Source of the DNA: Adiantum capillus-veneris
Lineage: Eukaryota; Streptophyta; Polypodiopsida; Polypodiales; Pteridaceae
Length of the DNA stretch: 64,000 nt
Assembly: GCA_014529385.2 (NCBI GenBank)
Contig: CM043963.1
Location: 97,540,412-97,604,411 of the forward strand
Direction: 5' to 3'
The position numbers and the translations under genes were made by a program. The stretch's first letter is position 1; each line of letters begins with the position of its first letter. Shown here piece by piece: positions 34,884 to 45,238 of this stretch. A model generated the notes under the pieces. It did no database searches. It was not told the origin of the DNA and saw only the letters and a list, made by a program, of their open reading frames with translations.

Positions 34884-36812
34884 TTAGTCATCACAAACAC
34901 TTGAGGTGACATAGAATTTTTCATCCCACTTAGGTGGTGAGATAGTTGGCAGAGTGGCTAAGACCTCCTTTACCTTGTTGTAGTGATGTTCGCTTTCCTC
35001 GTCCCAAGTGAAAGTTGATCTTTGAGTGAGTTGTTGCAGTGGTAGAACAAGTTGTGATAGTAGATGTATGAATCTACTTAAGTACCTCACCTTCTGTAGA
35101 AAAGAGACCAGTTGACGTGCGGTAGTTGGTGAAGGTAGGGCTATGAGTGCGGACACCTTACTTGGGTCGGCGTTGATACCTCTTGCTGAAATTTCATGGC
35201 CTAGTAGAATGACTTTACTCTCCCCAATGTGACATTTATCCACATTTAATTGCCCACCTAGGCTCTGCAACCTGGCCAAACCTTCAGTTACCTTTTCTAA
35301 ATGTGAAATACGGGAGCTATATATACAAAAATCATCAATGAACACTCTTATGGATGTTCCAAAGAACGGTTGAAAAACATATGTGACATATCTTTGGAAT
35401 GTGGCAGGTGCATTTGTGAGACCAAATGGCATAACCCTGTATGCAAAACAACCCCATGGCGTGATAAAAGTGGTTTTTAGTTGATCTTCCAAGGCTATGC
35501 GTATTTGAAAGTATCCTGAATAACCATCACAGACGATATAGCATTCAAAACCCGCTACTTCATTCAGAATTTCATCCAAGAAAGGGAGAGGAAAGTGGTC
35601 TCTCTTTGTAGCTGCATTTAGTGGTTTGTAGTCAACACAGACCCTCCACTTACCATTCTTTTTAGGCGTCACCACTACGGGTGACACCCATTCTGAGTTT
35701 TCTACAGGATAGATGAATCCCGCCTCCAGCAGTTTCCTTACCTCGGCCAAGAGTGCCTTTTCTTGTATGACCCCCAGTCGTCGTAGCTTTTGCACAACTG
35801 GTTTTACCCCTTCCTTCAGCTTAATATGATGTTCCACCACTGTAATGCCTGTGATTCTTTCATAGTTGTCAATGAACAGGTTAGGAAATCCCATCAACAT
35901 TTGCAAAAAACTATCTTTCTCCTCAAGTGTTAATTCCGTAGACAACATACCCTTCAACCTACTTCCTCCTAGGCCATGTGATTTTCTCTCCTCTTCATTG
36001 GGTTTCCCTTTTGGTGATGGATCACCAGTTGTGCTTACCCTTTGTGGATCCTTCATAATGATACCCATCACATCAATGGAACTATCACTTTCTTCGGTGG
36101 ATGTGGTATCCTCCTCAGAACTAGAAGATTCGCTAGTGGTTTCATCTGCCGATGTTTCCAGATTCATTTGCTTCTGCTTGCCAATCCTCATGTTGTAGTA
36201 GATTGTCTCCCCTTTCTTACCGGTCATGCGTAGAAGGCCAGTACCCCAACCCTGTTCTGCCTTCATGGCCATCAACCATGGCCTTCCCAAAATTAGTGGA
36301 TAGCCCTCCCCCTTAGTAGGCATTACAAAAACATCTACCTCTACCTCAGTGTTGAAAGCTTTGATTTTCATGGCACTTACCACACCCACACACTTTACTT
36401 TTGCGTTGTTTGCCATCTTTTCCTTGCATGGAGAAGGCCTGTCAACCTCGAGCCCTAATCGAAGCATCATAGCTTCGCTCATTACATAGATTTGTGCACC
36501 TCCATCAATGTAGGTGTTTCCAACCCTCTTTCCTTTTATGTTTACGTCGACAATTGGAAGGATGTCATCCATGTTGCATCCCGAAATTGCTCCGGATACC
36601 TTTGTTTTGGAGAGTCTTGTACTTATCATTTTAGAACATTGTCGCCTTACTTTAGGTACAAGATGTAGCAGCTGTGGCCATGTAATTTTCGGTCCTTGCT
36701 CTGCCACATCCAATGTTAGATCATAGGGCTTAGAACTTTCCCCTAGCTGGAAGTCGGTGATGCCCAATTTCCGTCGTGGCCTGGATGGCCTCTTGCTAGT
36801 TTCTCCTCTCAT
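34884..36812 (-). CDS. pol: Protease-reverse transcriptase part of gypsy Pol
   Basis: 642 open codons. The aspartic protease has YIDGGAQIYVMS (Asp at residue 103; DGGA in place of the common DSGA) with the distal FVMPTKGEGYPLILGRPWL. An acidic spacer (around 220-245, many E/S/T) follows. The RT begins near residue 320: LEAGFIYPVENSEWVSPVVV, VDYKPLNAATKRDHFPLPFL, CDGYSGYFQIRIALEDQ (catalytic Asp), FGLTNAPATFQRYV and VFIDDFCIYS (catalytic FIDD near residue 495), ending in the thumb/connection GQLNVDKCHIGES and KVRYLSRFIH. It processes Gag-Pol and copies element RNA. The frame halts at a TAA exactly where the RNase H DAS-type motif should follow. Confidence 0.88.
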   Translation of the reverse strand: MRGETSKRPSRPRRKLGITDFQLGESSKPYDLTLDVAEQGPKITWPQLLHLVPKVRRQCSKMISTRLSKTKVSGAISGCNMDDILPIVDVNIKGKRVGNTYIDGGAQIYVMSEAMMLRLGLEVDRPSPCKEKMANNAKVKCVGVVSAMKIKAFNTEVEVDVFVMPTKGEGYPLILGRPWLMAMKAEQGWGTGLLRMTGKKGETIYYNMRIGKQKQMNLETSADETTSESSSSEEDTTSTEESDSSIDVMGIIMKDPQRVSTTGDPSPKGKPNEEERKSHGLGGSRLKGMLSTELTLEEKDSFLQMLMGFPNLFIDNYERITGITVVEHHIKLKEGVKPVVQKLRRLGVIQEKALLAEVRKLLEAGFIYPVENSEWVSPVVVTPKKNGKWRVCVDYKPLNAATKRDHFPLPFLDEILNEVAGFECYIVCDGYSGYFQIRIALEDQLKTTFITPWGCFAYRVMPFGLTNAPATFQRYVTYVFQPFFGTSIRVFIDDFCIYSSRISHLEKVTEGLARLQSLGGQLNVDKCHIGESKVILLGHEISARGINADPSKVSALIALPSPTTARQLVSFLQKVRYLSRFIHLLSQLVLPLQQLTQRSTFTWDEESEHHYNKVKEVLATLPTISPPKWDEKFYVTSSVCDD

Positions 36813-37079
36813 GCTTCACTCATCATCTGATTGTGTAGCCTTCTCCCTCCTAGCTCTTTTCACAGTCATGGCCTCAAGTGGTTCTAAAAAGGTTACCTTC
36901 TCCTTACCCTTGTCCCTCTCCTTTGCTCTGGGTGGATCCACTACTACGGCTTTTCCTTTCTCTTCTAGCCTTATGATGTTTACAGGGCGATCAGGTGGTG
37001 GGGTTGGTGGAAGAGGTGGAATGGATGCTTGTAGTGGTGTCTGGGGTGGATGTAGAATTTGTGTTGGTGGGGTTGGTGC

Positions 37080-37979
37080 TCAGGGTGGGGGTGTTCTTTC
37101 TCTAGGGGGTGACAATTGGTTCCTCCTACCTCCTCTATTATAGTTTTGTCGTGGTTTGGGACAGTAGTACATACCGTGACCGTCTTCTCCGCAGTTGTAG
37201 CAATGATACTCCCTGTTTTGTCGTCGTGCTCTTCCAGGGTCTTGATCTCTTTCTTGACTCCTCCCTTGTTTTATTAAGTGGACAGACAAATTCTGCATTT
37301 GGTCAGTAATATGGGCCAACATATCTTGTTGGTCATCTCTTACCCCAAGAGCCGGTGGTGGTGGTGGAATGGTGGTTGTCGTAGTTGTTGGTCAACGTGA
37401 TGTTGTTGTTACCGTTGACTCGGTTTCTTTGGCTTTCATTCGTAGCTTCTTGTCCTTAAGGCGAGCAATCTCAACGGCTAACTCGTACGTAGCCTGGAAT
37501 CTACCTTTCACCTTCTCCTTGAGAAGCGGCCATAAGCCATGCGTGAACCGATCTTTTTTTAGGAAATCGGGTGCGGCTTCCCCCCTTGCCAGTGACTCAA
37601 CCCACCGTTCCCACAAATCCACAAATTTGGACTCATAGGTGGCATATTCTAAAAGACCCTCCTACTTCAAGTCTCTCAGCTTGTCCCACAACTTTTCTGA
37701 AGTGGTACCTCCCCCAAAGCGCCTTTTAAAAGCGGTTTTTAAGGGTTCCCAATCATCCTTGGTTGCTTGTGGAAGTGCATTGTACCATGATCTAGCTTCT
37801 AGCTTCATGAGATGCTTAAAGATTCTAACCCGGGATTCATCCGTATCTTTGTTGCTCACTACACATGCTACTTCAAAGTCATCTAAGAAGTCTGTTACCA
37901 AATCCTCCCCCTTCTTTCCTTTAAATGTTGGAAATACTACACTTGCCATGATTAATGAGAGAGAGCTAGAAAGACACAC
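37080..37979 (-). pseudogene. gag: Gag of the nested gypsy element
   Basis: The start MASVVFPTFKG (Met at 37,949) is followed by FLDDFEVACVVSNKD, RIFKHLMKLEARSWYNALPQ and LKTAFKRRFGG, the capsid signature of plant gypsy Gag. After an in-frame TAG (37,662-37,664) the same frame continues as YATYESKFVDLWERWVESLA, FLKKDRFTHGLWPLL and LAVEIARLKDKKLRMKA. A separate frame (37,080-37,322) has the zinc knuckle CYNCGEDGHGMYYC in a basic Arg/Gly/Gln-rich setting that binds the RNA. At least one stop and one frame change prevent a full Gag. Confidence 0.82.
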
Positions 37980-38268
37980 TGCTTAAGTTGCAAAAGTTTT
38001 TTTCTTCTTTACAAGGAGGCGTGTATACCCTCTTATACTAGGACATAGATTAAAACTTCAAACGGTACATTGCCTTGTACCAAAGGTAGGACAAATGGTT
38101 GATCTGATGCCAGAACCTCAAAAAATCGCTCCCCACCCAGCATGGTGTCAATGATGTGCTGGTAGTGAGCCTTCAAATCCAGTATTACCGTGATTGAGCG
38201 TACACGTGTTGGTATGTGTGATCTGTCTTGAGGTAGGTTGTACTAATTCATGTGAAGCTTAGAGGTGC

Positions 38269-38734
38269 TTAGTCACTGTCCAAGCTTGTGGGAGAGGGTG
38301 GTGTTCTTTCCTGAAACAAACTCAGTAGATCCCTAGTTTCTCTAGTGAGAGTGTGAGCCAATGATTCCGTTATCTGTGCTGCACCATCAGGTGCGACTTG
38401 AAAACTGACTGTGATAATTACCTCGGTGACTTGAGTTACCCGATTCTCAAAGTAGAATAGTGTTGATTCTCTATTGTGTAGAGCTCCTTCCATTTTGTTG
38501 TTGTGGGTTGGTTGTAGGTTGCGGACATGGTTTCGACCTTCTCCTTCTTCTTCTTGGCACTTGGCCTATGTATATCCACTGGGTTTGGCATGTTGGTTGA
38601 CTCTCCCACTGCAAATCGATTACCGTTACGCCTGGCACTCGAGCTTCGATGGAGATGCGGAGTTCGTCTAGTTGTGCTTGGAGCTCTTCTTCTTCTGTCG
38701 TCCAATTAGCAAATCCTACTAGCCATTCATCCAT
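38269..38734 (-). other. Leader ORFs between PBS and gag
   Basis: Two overlapping minus-strand frames (38,734-38,471 and 38,493-38,269) encode FANWTTEEEELQAQLDELRI and RVTQVTEVIITVSFQ-type segments. They look protein-like and may be an N-terminal Gag part or an extra leader protein broken by a frameshift. No family recognised. Confidence 0.35.
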
Positions 38735-38787
38735 TCACAATAGTTTAAGGGGTTCAGTCTTGTAAACTGAAGGGTTTCATGAAAAGA

Positions 38788-38807
38788 TCCTTAGTGGGGG
38801 CACCAAA
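38788..38807 (-). promoter_or_regulatory. Primer-binding site of the nested gypsy element
   Basis: Directly after the 5' LTR end (GCTCCCGTCA) the minus strand reads TTTGGTGCCCCCACTAAGG. It would pair with the 3' end of a tRNA ending ...GGGGGCACCA; I could not decide which tRNA. Confidence 0.55.
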
Positions 38808-40357
38808 TGACGGGAGCAAAGCGAACCCCGAACCCCGACGGCCTCTAAAACACCGGGGACCGAATGGCGCGCCTCGAGCCTGTCATGGTAAAGCAAACAG
38901 GGGGCACCACCTAGCTTCAGCGGCTAGGACGCAAACAACACACCACCATAACAAAGTTTTCATCCAAGAGAGATGGATGCTTGGGAGTAATGATGAAGAG
39001 GAAAAGGAATGAGATCAAGTGAGAGACGGAGAGAGAGAGAGAGGGAGGGGGTATAGCAGCTTAGTACTTAGGCACCACAAAAGGATGACGAATCCGCACA
39101 CCCTTCACACATACACAAGCTCACTCCAAACACACGACTAGGTGGCGATTCCGCACACCTCATATAGGCAAAATATTGCAAGAAAACATACTCACAAAAC
39201 CTCAAGCTTTATTTAGAGAATAAGGCGATGAAATGGGGAGCATAGGGTAGGGGAATGAGAAGGGAGAGCGTGGTAGAGCACATGGCGGATAGGTGGGAGT
39301 TGATGGCGAAGACTCGCACGAGGGTTATGGCCATCATCCTTCATTTAGTTTCCCTTCATCTTCCATAGCCCAAGGGTGTAGAGGTCATGCTCAAGACGAG
39401 CATGGTGATTGCGGTGATGGTGATGGTGTGGGTGTGTGTGTGTGCACTAGGCACACACAGTGCATAGTGTACTCTTTGGTGATGGTGTGTGTCTTTAGTG
39501 TGATGGTGACCCCTCTTTATATAGGGGAGGAGGGGGGAGAAATTATAGAATTTAGAAATGAAGAAATCATTATCTACATAGGCCATGTGATTGTGGGCCC
39601 CACTTGTCTGGCTGTGTGTATATGTGCCAGAGCAGAAGTCTCATGAGAGAGAGACTAAGAGAGAGAGATGGGTTGATGAAAAAAAGTGAGAGGTGACATG
39701 GAGACTAAAGTAATTACAAGAGGGGAGAGAGGGGAGTGTGTTCAGAGGTGAATCTGTGTGCAGATGTGTGTGAACACAAGAAAAATCAGGTAACCACCGG
39801 GTGGGGATGGGTCTGTGGGCACCTTTTTTAATGAAACTGAGTGTGTGTGAGTGTGGGGGAGGTTATTTAGCTACAAGACAAGAGACATGGTGCCCTTTAG
39901 AGAGAGAGGGGGGTATTTGGGTCATGGGATATGATAGGAGAGAGAAAGAGGGGGTGGGGTATACTATTTTGGAAGATAGGGTAAGTTGCATGTGAGTTAG
40001 GGTACATTATTGGTGAGTTATAATGCATTATTGGTGAGAGGTGGGGTAGCTTGAGGGGAGAGAGAAAGGAGAAAGGACAAGGGGAAGAGAGAGGGGATTG
40101 ACCTTTTGAGTGGAGGAGAGGAAAAGGGACACACGGCGGGGCAACAGTGAAGAAAAAAGGAGGCAAGGTGGGGATGGGCTATCCCGCAGGCATGAGGTGA
40201 CCTATTTTACCTTTCTTATATATTTACATAGTCATCGTTTATTTGTTTCTTAATTTTTCCAATGCCTTTTATCACTCCCTCCCTAAGAGGGGGTTTTCAT
40301 GGGGTGGGGACGAGAGAAGAGGGGTATGGGAGCTTGGCTTGTGAAAAGCCCCCATCA
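38808..40357 (-). repeat. 5' LTR of the nested gypsy element
   Basis: Plus-strand TGACGGGAGC...GCCCCCATCA, so the LTR begins TGATGGGGGC and ends GCTCCCGTCA in element sense. It is nearly identical to 31093-32664. A minus-strand TATA box at 39,516-39,523 (CCCCTATATAAAGAGGGG) lies about 840 bp into the LTR and is the likely promoter. Confidence 0.92.
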
Positions 40358-40693
40358 CTAGATAAAGTAAATTGCTACTTGGTTGTTGTTTGGTAGGAAT
40401 CTCTCTTGTCGTATAAGCCTTTGCAGCAATACACGTGCCAATCCTTTATGTTGCAAATCAGAGAGCTTTAACGGAGTTGTATCTTTTGCATTGCCACTTA
40501 TTTGAAATAGTTGATGGCATACAAAGTGATTAGGGCAAAGCTTTTTGCACTCTTTAAGGGTTAATGGTTTGCCCTGCAGCTCAGATTCATCTTCTTCAAT
40601 GTTGGCAATAGTAGAAAGATCTGCTTGTTCACATCTAACTTGTTCTTCTTTAAAAATTGCTTGAGCTTCAACGTGGTTGACTTCTTCTTCCAT
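40358..40693 (-). pseudogene. Unknown ORF, upstream half (split by gypsy insertion)
   Basis: A 111-codon frame beginning MEEEVNHVEAQAIFKEEQV, with an acidic/helical start and then LTLKECKKLCPNHFVCHQLF and LKLSDLQHKGLARVLLQRLI. It ends in the TAG that is part of the CTAG target duplication. Immediately before the ATG the minus strand reads GATATGTAG, so the start may be an exon border (AG acceptor). The same arrangement, AG then ATATGG, precedes the kinase-like gene. Its continuation is 30663-31088. No domain recognised. It follows the kinase-like gene by 160 bp, same strand, so the two could be exons of one gene or neighbours. Confidence 0.55.
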
Positions 40694-40852
40694 ATCTACA
40701 TATCAGGTGAACATGTCATTACTTTTAAATACCCATTCAATTAATTTGACAGTATGTCGAATGACAAACATAGAATTTTTGCTCAATTAAAGATACAATT
40801 AAATCTGACACCAAAAGTAAAACAATGATGAAATCATGAGACTGCGTTTTCA

Positions 40853-42264
40853 TTAATCATCAAGTGGTCGTAAGCCAGATTTCATTACAATGTTGTAACC
40901 CACTCTATGGGCACCATTTAAACATAAGGAGAGATCAAAAGCATTAGGCCGGGTTTTGGGGTGAACGTGCTTGCCGCTTTCAAGATGGTCAAGTAAATTA
41001 CTAAAAAAAGTCTCTTTCTTTGTTCTTGGGAGTCTGGTAAGCACTTCAAAATGCGTTTACATGTATGACACATGGAATAAATATCCATAGCTTTGGTCCA
41101 AGAGGGAGGATTACTAGATATGCATTTGGGGGATGCACATGGATAATCTCTCTCATATTGTTTTCTAGTTTCTATCTGCATATCGCGTAGAGGAGGAAAA
41201 CCGGCTGTCGTATTTGTTTTGGTGCATGAACCCCAATCCACAATGCCGGCGTAAACACCTTTTTCGCCAAAATGCAGCATCATATTGCGAGAGTGTAGAT
41301 CATTGTGGAGGTAGTTATGCGTATGTATATACTTCAGAGTTTGGAGGAGAGCATTGATGATCTGCAAAATATTCTCCTGGAATAGCTCTATTGTTCCTGC
41401 AATGAGTACATAATTGCGAATGACAGGCTGGCTGCCATTTGCAGTGCATTCTTTTATCCATTGCTCCACATGGCCGCCATTCCAAAATCGTGAAATGAGC
41501 ATAGGTCGCTCCACGTGGCGCACCATGGCAAGAGGGTAGATAATACCACGATGTGAAATATCCAAAATTGTTGCTTCGTCTTTGACCTGTTGCTCCATGG
41601 TGGGCCCATGTAAGTGTACTTTGAACACTTTTGCAGCATACCCTTGATCTTTGAAAGCGGGATGTGTGACACCCACACGCTTCACATGTGTCCATCTTCC
41701 CTCTCCTAGTTGTGGAGCTTGGATATTGAAGACAGCTGTGTCGGGTAAAAGGTGTAAAATAGGTGGTAGCTGAGAGAGGTCTAATGCAACAACGGATGAC
41801 ACTGCAGGCTCTGTTCTAAGAAGGATTTCTGGTTCAACAGCAGCTTCGGAAGAGATGGCTTCCACTCTTGCACGCTTTGCTGCTCTTTCTAACTTCTCCT
41901 TGCTCTTGAACTCCGTATAAAGTTTTTGCACAAGATGTATGCGCTCAACTATATTTGGCAAGGAAGTAATTGCAAGATTTTTTAGTTCCTGAAAGGTCCT
42001 CATTATCTCCCCAATATTTTGTTTGACCATGTTTACTAAAGCACGTGATGTCATGAGGGCTATGTCAAAAATAGCTAGTGCAAACTCTGCTTGGAGCTGC
42101 TTAAACACAGACTTGGTCAGAGTCTCTGTAAGCTGATAAAAATGCTCCGGAGCGACAAGGTTTAAACAATGCCTAATCTCTATCTCTGACATGTAATGAA
42201 AGTGTCTCACAATCACTTCGGAGACGAACTTTTGTTGATGTTTCGCGAGCTTTGTGTCTGCCAT
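40853..42264 (-). pseudogene. Protein-kinase-like gene inside the hAT-like element
   Basis: The frame starts MADTKLAKHQQ at 42,264, just after CATACAG, a likely 3' splice site. Residues 1-180 are helical and unlike known domains. A kinase fold follows: LGEGRW (187-191, short glycine loop), AAKVFKV (Lys 212), KDEATIL (Glu 230), YLHNDLHSRNMML (catalytic Asp 322, Asn 327), GIVDWGS (Asp 343; DWG instead of DFG) and DIYSMCHTCKRIL (helix F region). All key catalytic residues are present, so activity was plausible. At a 7-A run (41,003-41,009) a one-base shift diverts the frame to a stop at 40,918; the other frame carries the normal end (FSNLLDHLESGKHV, HPKTRPNA) to 40,853. The shift could be a mutation or a homopolymer sequencing error. 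Likely a captured host or element-borne Ser/Thr-type kinase; substrate unknown. Confidence 0.7.
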
Positions 42265-42461
42265 ATCTGTATGACAAAATTATAAATTAAGAATCTTACG
42301 ATAAGATTGTACAACATAGTTATTATATATGAGTGTTAACCCTATATATATATTAAATGATGATACAAATTTATTAAACAATATGAAATTATTGCAAATT
42401 AAAGAGAAAATCTTATGATTACAAACCACATTGTGCAAATCGACCACCACGAAAATTAAAT

Positions 42462-42502
<41 letters not shown>

Positions 42503-42909
42503 CAGGAGTGTGAGATGCTCTCAACACAAGAACTAGACCCTGATATGTGCAGAAGTGTGAGATGATAAAACAAATCACATCTAAAGGATTGGAAAATTGT
42601 ACATGTGAACAACCCAGCTAGTGTGAGATATTCTCAGCACAAGTCTTGGATGCTGTTGTAAAATAGATTGATAGTTTTTATCAATCTAATCCCTAATAAA
42701 GTGTGTGGAACTCACAACACAACTATCAGCGGGGATAAATTAACAATTGCAGATATAAGTTACCTATCGTATGTGTTTACGTCCAAAACAACACCAAGTC
42801 ATTTAATGAGATGAAAAATGATGTTCCTTTGGAATATGAAACACACGAGTAACCAGTATGTCACATTAAGATGAAGAGGGCATGAAAATATGCATCTCTT
42901 CACTCTTAA
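42265..42909. other. hAT interior, AT-rich, with (GA)n and TGTGAGATRYTCTCA words
   Basis: No gene. (GA)n at 42,463-42,498. GTGTGAGATGCTCTCAACAC (42,505) and GTGTGAGATATTCTCAGCAC (42,621) are near-palindromic repeats. The stretch 42,686-42,905 is repeated directly at 44,340-44,565. Confidence 0.55.
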
Positions 42910-44250
42910 TACTAGAATGGTAATAGAACACTTTTATGTCCTTGGACACTTTTGTGTCCTATTATGTGACCATTTTGCTTGAATTATTTGAAGAGTATGA
43001 AAACGAATTTCTAGGCGCTATATATCCACAAAGTTACCTTATGACCTGAAAAAATCTTAGCTTTTTTGTTTGGAGTATCGATCTCACCATTAACCTTACT
43101 CTTGCACAACATTTTTGAACCTAAACTGTGTGAAAAAACGGGTCCTGTTTTTGGCTTTGTTTTCAAAATTTGGCAATTATACCACTCTAAACTTCATGTT
43201 TGTGAGTTTTAGATGGCTACAAATTAGGCCTTCATAGTTCTCAACATGTTTTGATACTTGTAGGGAGAGCTAAGTGTTAAAATTGAACGTTATGACCAAT
43301 TTACAAGAATTGCATAATCCTGTTTTTTGGCCAAAATTAGCACTTTTATGATTTTTTTGGTGGCTTTCTTGATATCCAAATTCAATTTTGATTGAGTAAG
43401 TGTAATGTATAACATAAATCTAATCTTCCTTGAGTTTTGGGGGACCTAATATGCTATATAGCACAGTATGTGATGACGGTTGAGTTTTTTGATTGTTGAA
43501 GAATACGATACATTTTAGAGTAGCAAGTATAACTTTCTCACTATTGCTAGTTTCTTAGGCCAATTGTGTGTATTTTGTAGGTAGTAACCATATCTAATCA
43601 TAGACTACAAACTTGGCTAGATATTGAGTAGTTTCTATGGGTTTCTAGAGGTCATAATGCTAAACCCAATTTTTTCATGTTTGTTGTATTTAGCACTTTA
43701 TCATTGCCCCCAAGGTTCCAATTGTAAGAGATCCATTATCCTTTTGACATGCTCCATGGCTCCTTTTGAATCCAGAGGCCTAAAGGGAACTAAGAAAACA
43801 TGTATATAGTATCTGTATTGAGCGTGACTATAGAAACTTTGATGATAGGTCCGCAGAATGGCAAAAATGCAACTTTTTTGTACCTATTTTTTTTGCCCAA
43901 AAACAAACTAGTGAGGTAAAAGCAACCATATTTTTTGGTCACCAACCCATTGAAGTTAACGGGTAATTTTATCTCATGTCCTACAAAAATCCCCACTCTT
44001 ATTTATATGCAATCAACTGTAAGAAATTGCTGTTTTCGGCAAAATGCACTGGTCCATCAACTTTGGAGGCTTGTAGTGACCAAGGGATAAGAAAAATTAC
44101 AAGTTTATCATTTTTTCCATATGTAGTAGTTATTGAACTATAAGCTCATGAAAGGATTTTTCAAAATGAGTGGATCTAGCATGGTTTTGGAATTTTTTCC
44201 CAAAACCCTAAAAGGACACTTTTATGTCCTGTTAGGTTACCATTCTAGTG
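42910..44250. mobile_element. Non-autonomous TIR element, 1.34 kb, TTAA-flanked
   Basis: The left end TACTAGAATGGTAAT and the right end (reverse complement) CACTAGAATGGTAAC form inverted termini; TTAA stands directly outside both (42,906-42,909 and 44,251-44,254). Subterminal hairpins GGACACTTTTGTGTCC (left) and GGACACTTTTATGTCC (right) add to the symmetry. The 1.3-kb interior is AT-rich without a coding frame. The CACTA-like first bases suggest EnSpm, but the 4-bp TTAA fits piggyBac better; superfamily undecided. Confidence 0.6.
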
Positions 44251-44339
44251 TTAATATAATGAGTGGTAACGCTTGTGTTTCGATGTAACACATATGATAG
44301 AAAAACTTAATTTAAAATTGTAAATTTTATAAGCTATTT

Positions 44340-44565
44340 CTAATGGAGTGTGTGGAACGCACAACACAACCATCAGCAAACAGCTCAACAATCTCAAATG
44401 TAAATCAATTGTTGTATATATCTACGTTCAGAGTAACACCAAGTCATCTGCTGATGAACAATGATGTTACTAGAGAAATAGAAGCACAAAAATAACGAAC
44501 ATCACATTAAGATGAAGAGGGCATAAAGTATGCATCTCTGCACTTTTAAAATGACGAACGTTAAT
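44340..44565. repeat. Direct repeat of 42,686-42,905
   Basis: Shares GTGTGTGGAAC.CACAACACAA, AACACCAAGTCAT and CACATTAAGATGAAGAGGGC with the first copy, at a few mismatches per 20 bp. The 1.34-kb TIR element sits at the end of the first copy. Confidence 0.75.
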
Positions 44566-44639
44566 CTTTGTGCTTCTATGTAGAATAATTTCAACAAAGG
44601 CTTAATTTAAGATTGTAAATTTTATAGGCCACTCTGAAG

Positions 44640-45238
44640 TGAGGTATAGCATCATGCCTACTACACTCTACGAGTCGACCTCTAATCCTAACTCATCTCT
44701 ATGGTGAGAGGTATACTACTACACTATACGAGTGAGAATCTAAATTTACCCTAAGCCTTCCCTGGAGTGAGTCATATGACTACACACCACGGGAAAGGAG
44801 ACTATATTCTACACACTTCTGGAGTGAGCCATATGGCTACACACCACGAAGTGGCCTACGACCTGCAAGCCAACTTTGTGGTGAGAGTCGAAACTACTGC
44901 ACCACACAAGTCTGGCACAACACAAAAAAAAAGTTAGTATTTACTGAAAATTAAAAAATATACCTGAAAATGGCTGTAAACTGAAGGGGCCGTCGCTATC
45001 TGCTAATCTCTCAAAAGCTCCAAGCTCTGCTAACTCCCAAAAGCTCCAGAATGGTTTTCGATCGAATATGGCGACAATCGTATATGTATAGACGTTTTCA
45101 ATCGAGATATTTTTCGTTCGAAAAAGTTTTCGATCGAAAAATATCTCGATCGAAAACTATTTTATACGGGTATTCGGGCATTATTCGGAAATACGGCATA
45201 TAATGACGTTTTATACGTATAATTTTTGTTATACGGGC
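44640..45238. other. hAT right subterminal region
   Basis: No gene. At 44.66-44.92 kb words such as GTGAGAGGTATACTACTACAC, GGAGTGAGTCATATGACTAC and GGAGTGAGCCATATGGCTAC repeat. At 45.06-45.24 kb TTTTCGATCGA, TATTCGGG and ATACGG words mirror those of the left end. Confidence 0.55.

Larger units (their letters stand above)
31093..40357 (-). mobile_element. Ty3/gypsy retrotransposon, complete structure, dual RNase H (Tat-like)
   Basis: Two LTRs (38808-40357 as 5' LTR and 31093-32664 as 3' LTR on the minus strand) flank a PBS, leader, gag, protease-RT, RNase H, a second RNase H, integrase and a polypurine tract. The 4-bp direct repeat CTAG (31,089-31,092 and 40,358-40,361) marks the target site. 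The first 150 bp of the LTRs differ at about five positions, so insertion is fairly recent. Despite this, several in-frame stops and a frameshift disable the coding region. The order RT-RNaseH-aRNaseH-INT is known from the Tat/Ogre group; PBS and exact clade were not determined. Confidence 0.9.

Noticed and set aside
35866-36233. Plus-strand open frames opposite the gypsy pol
   Set aside because: Shadows of the strongly supported minus-strand reverse transcriptase/protease.
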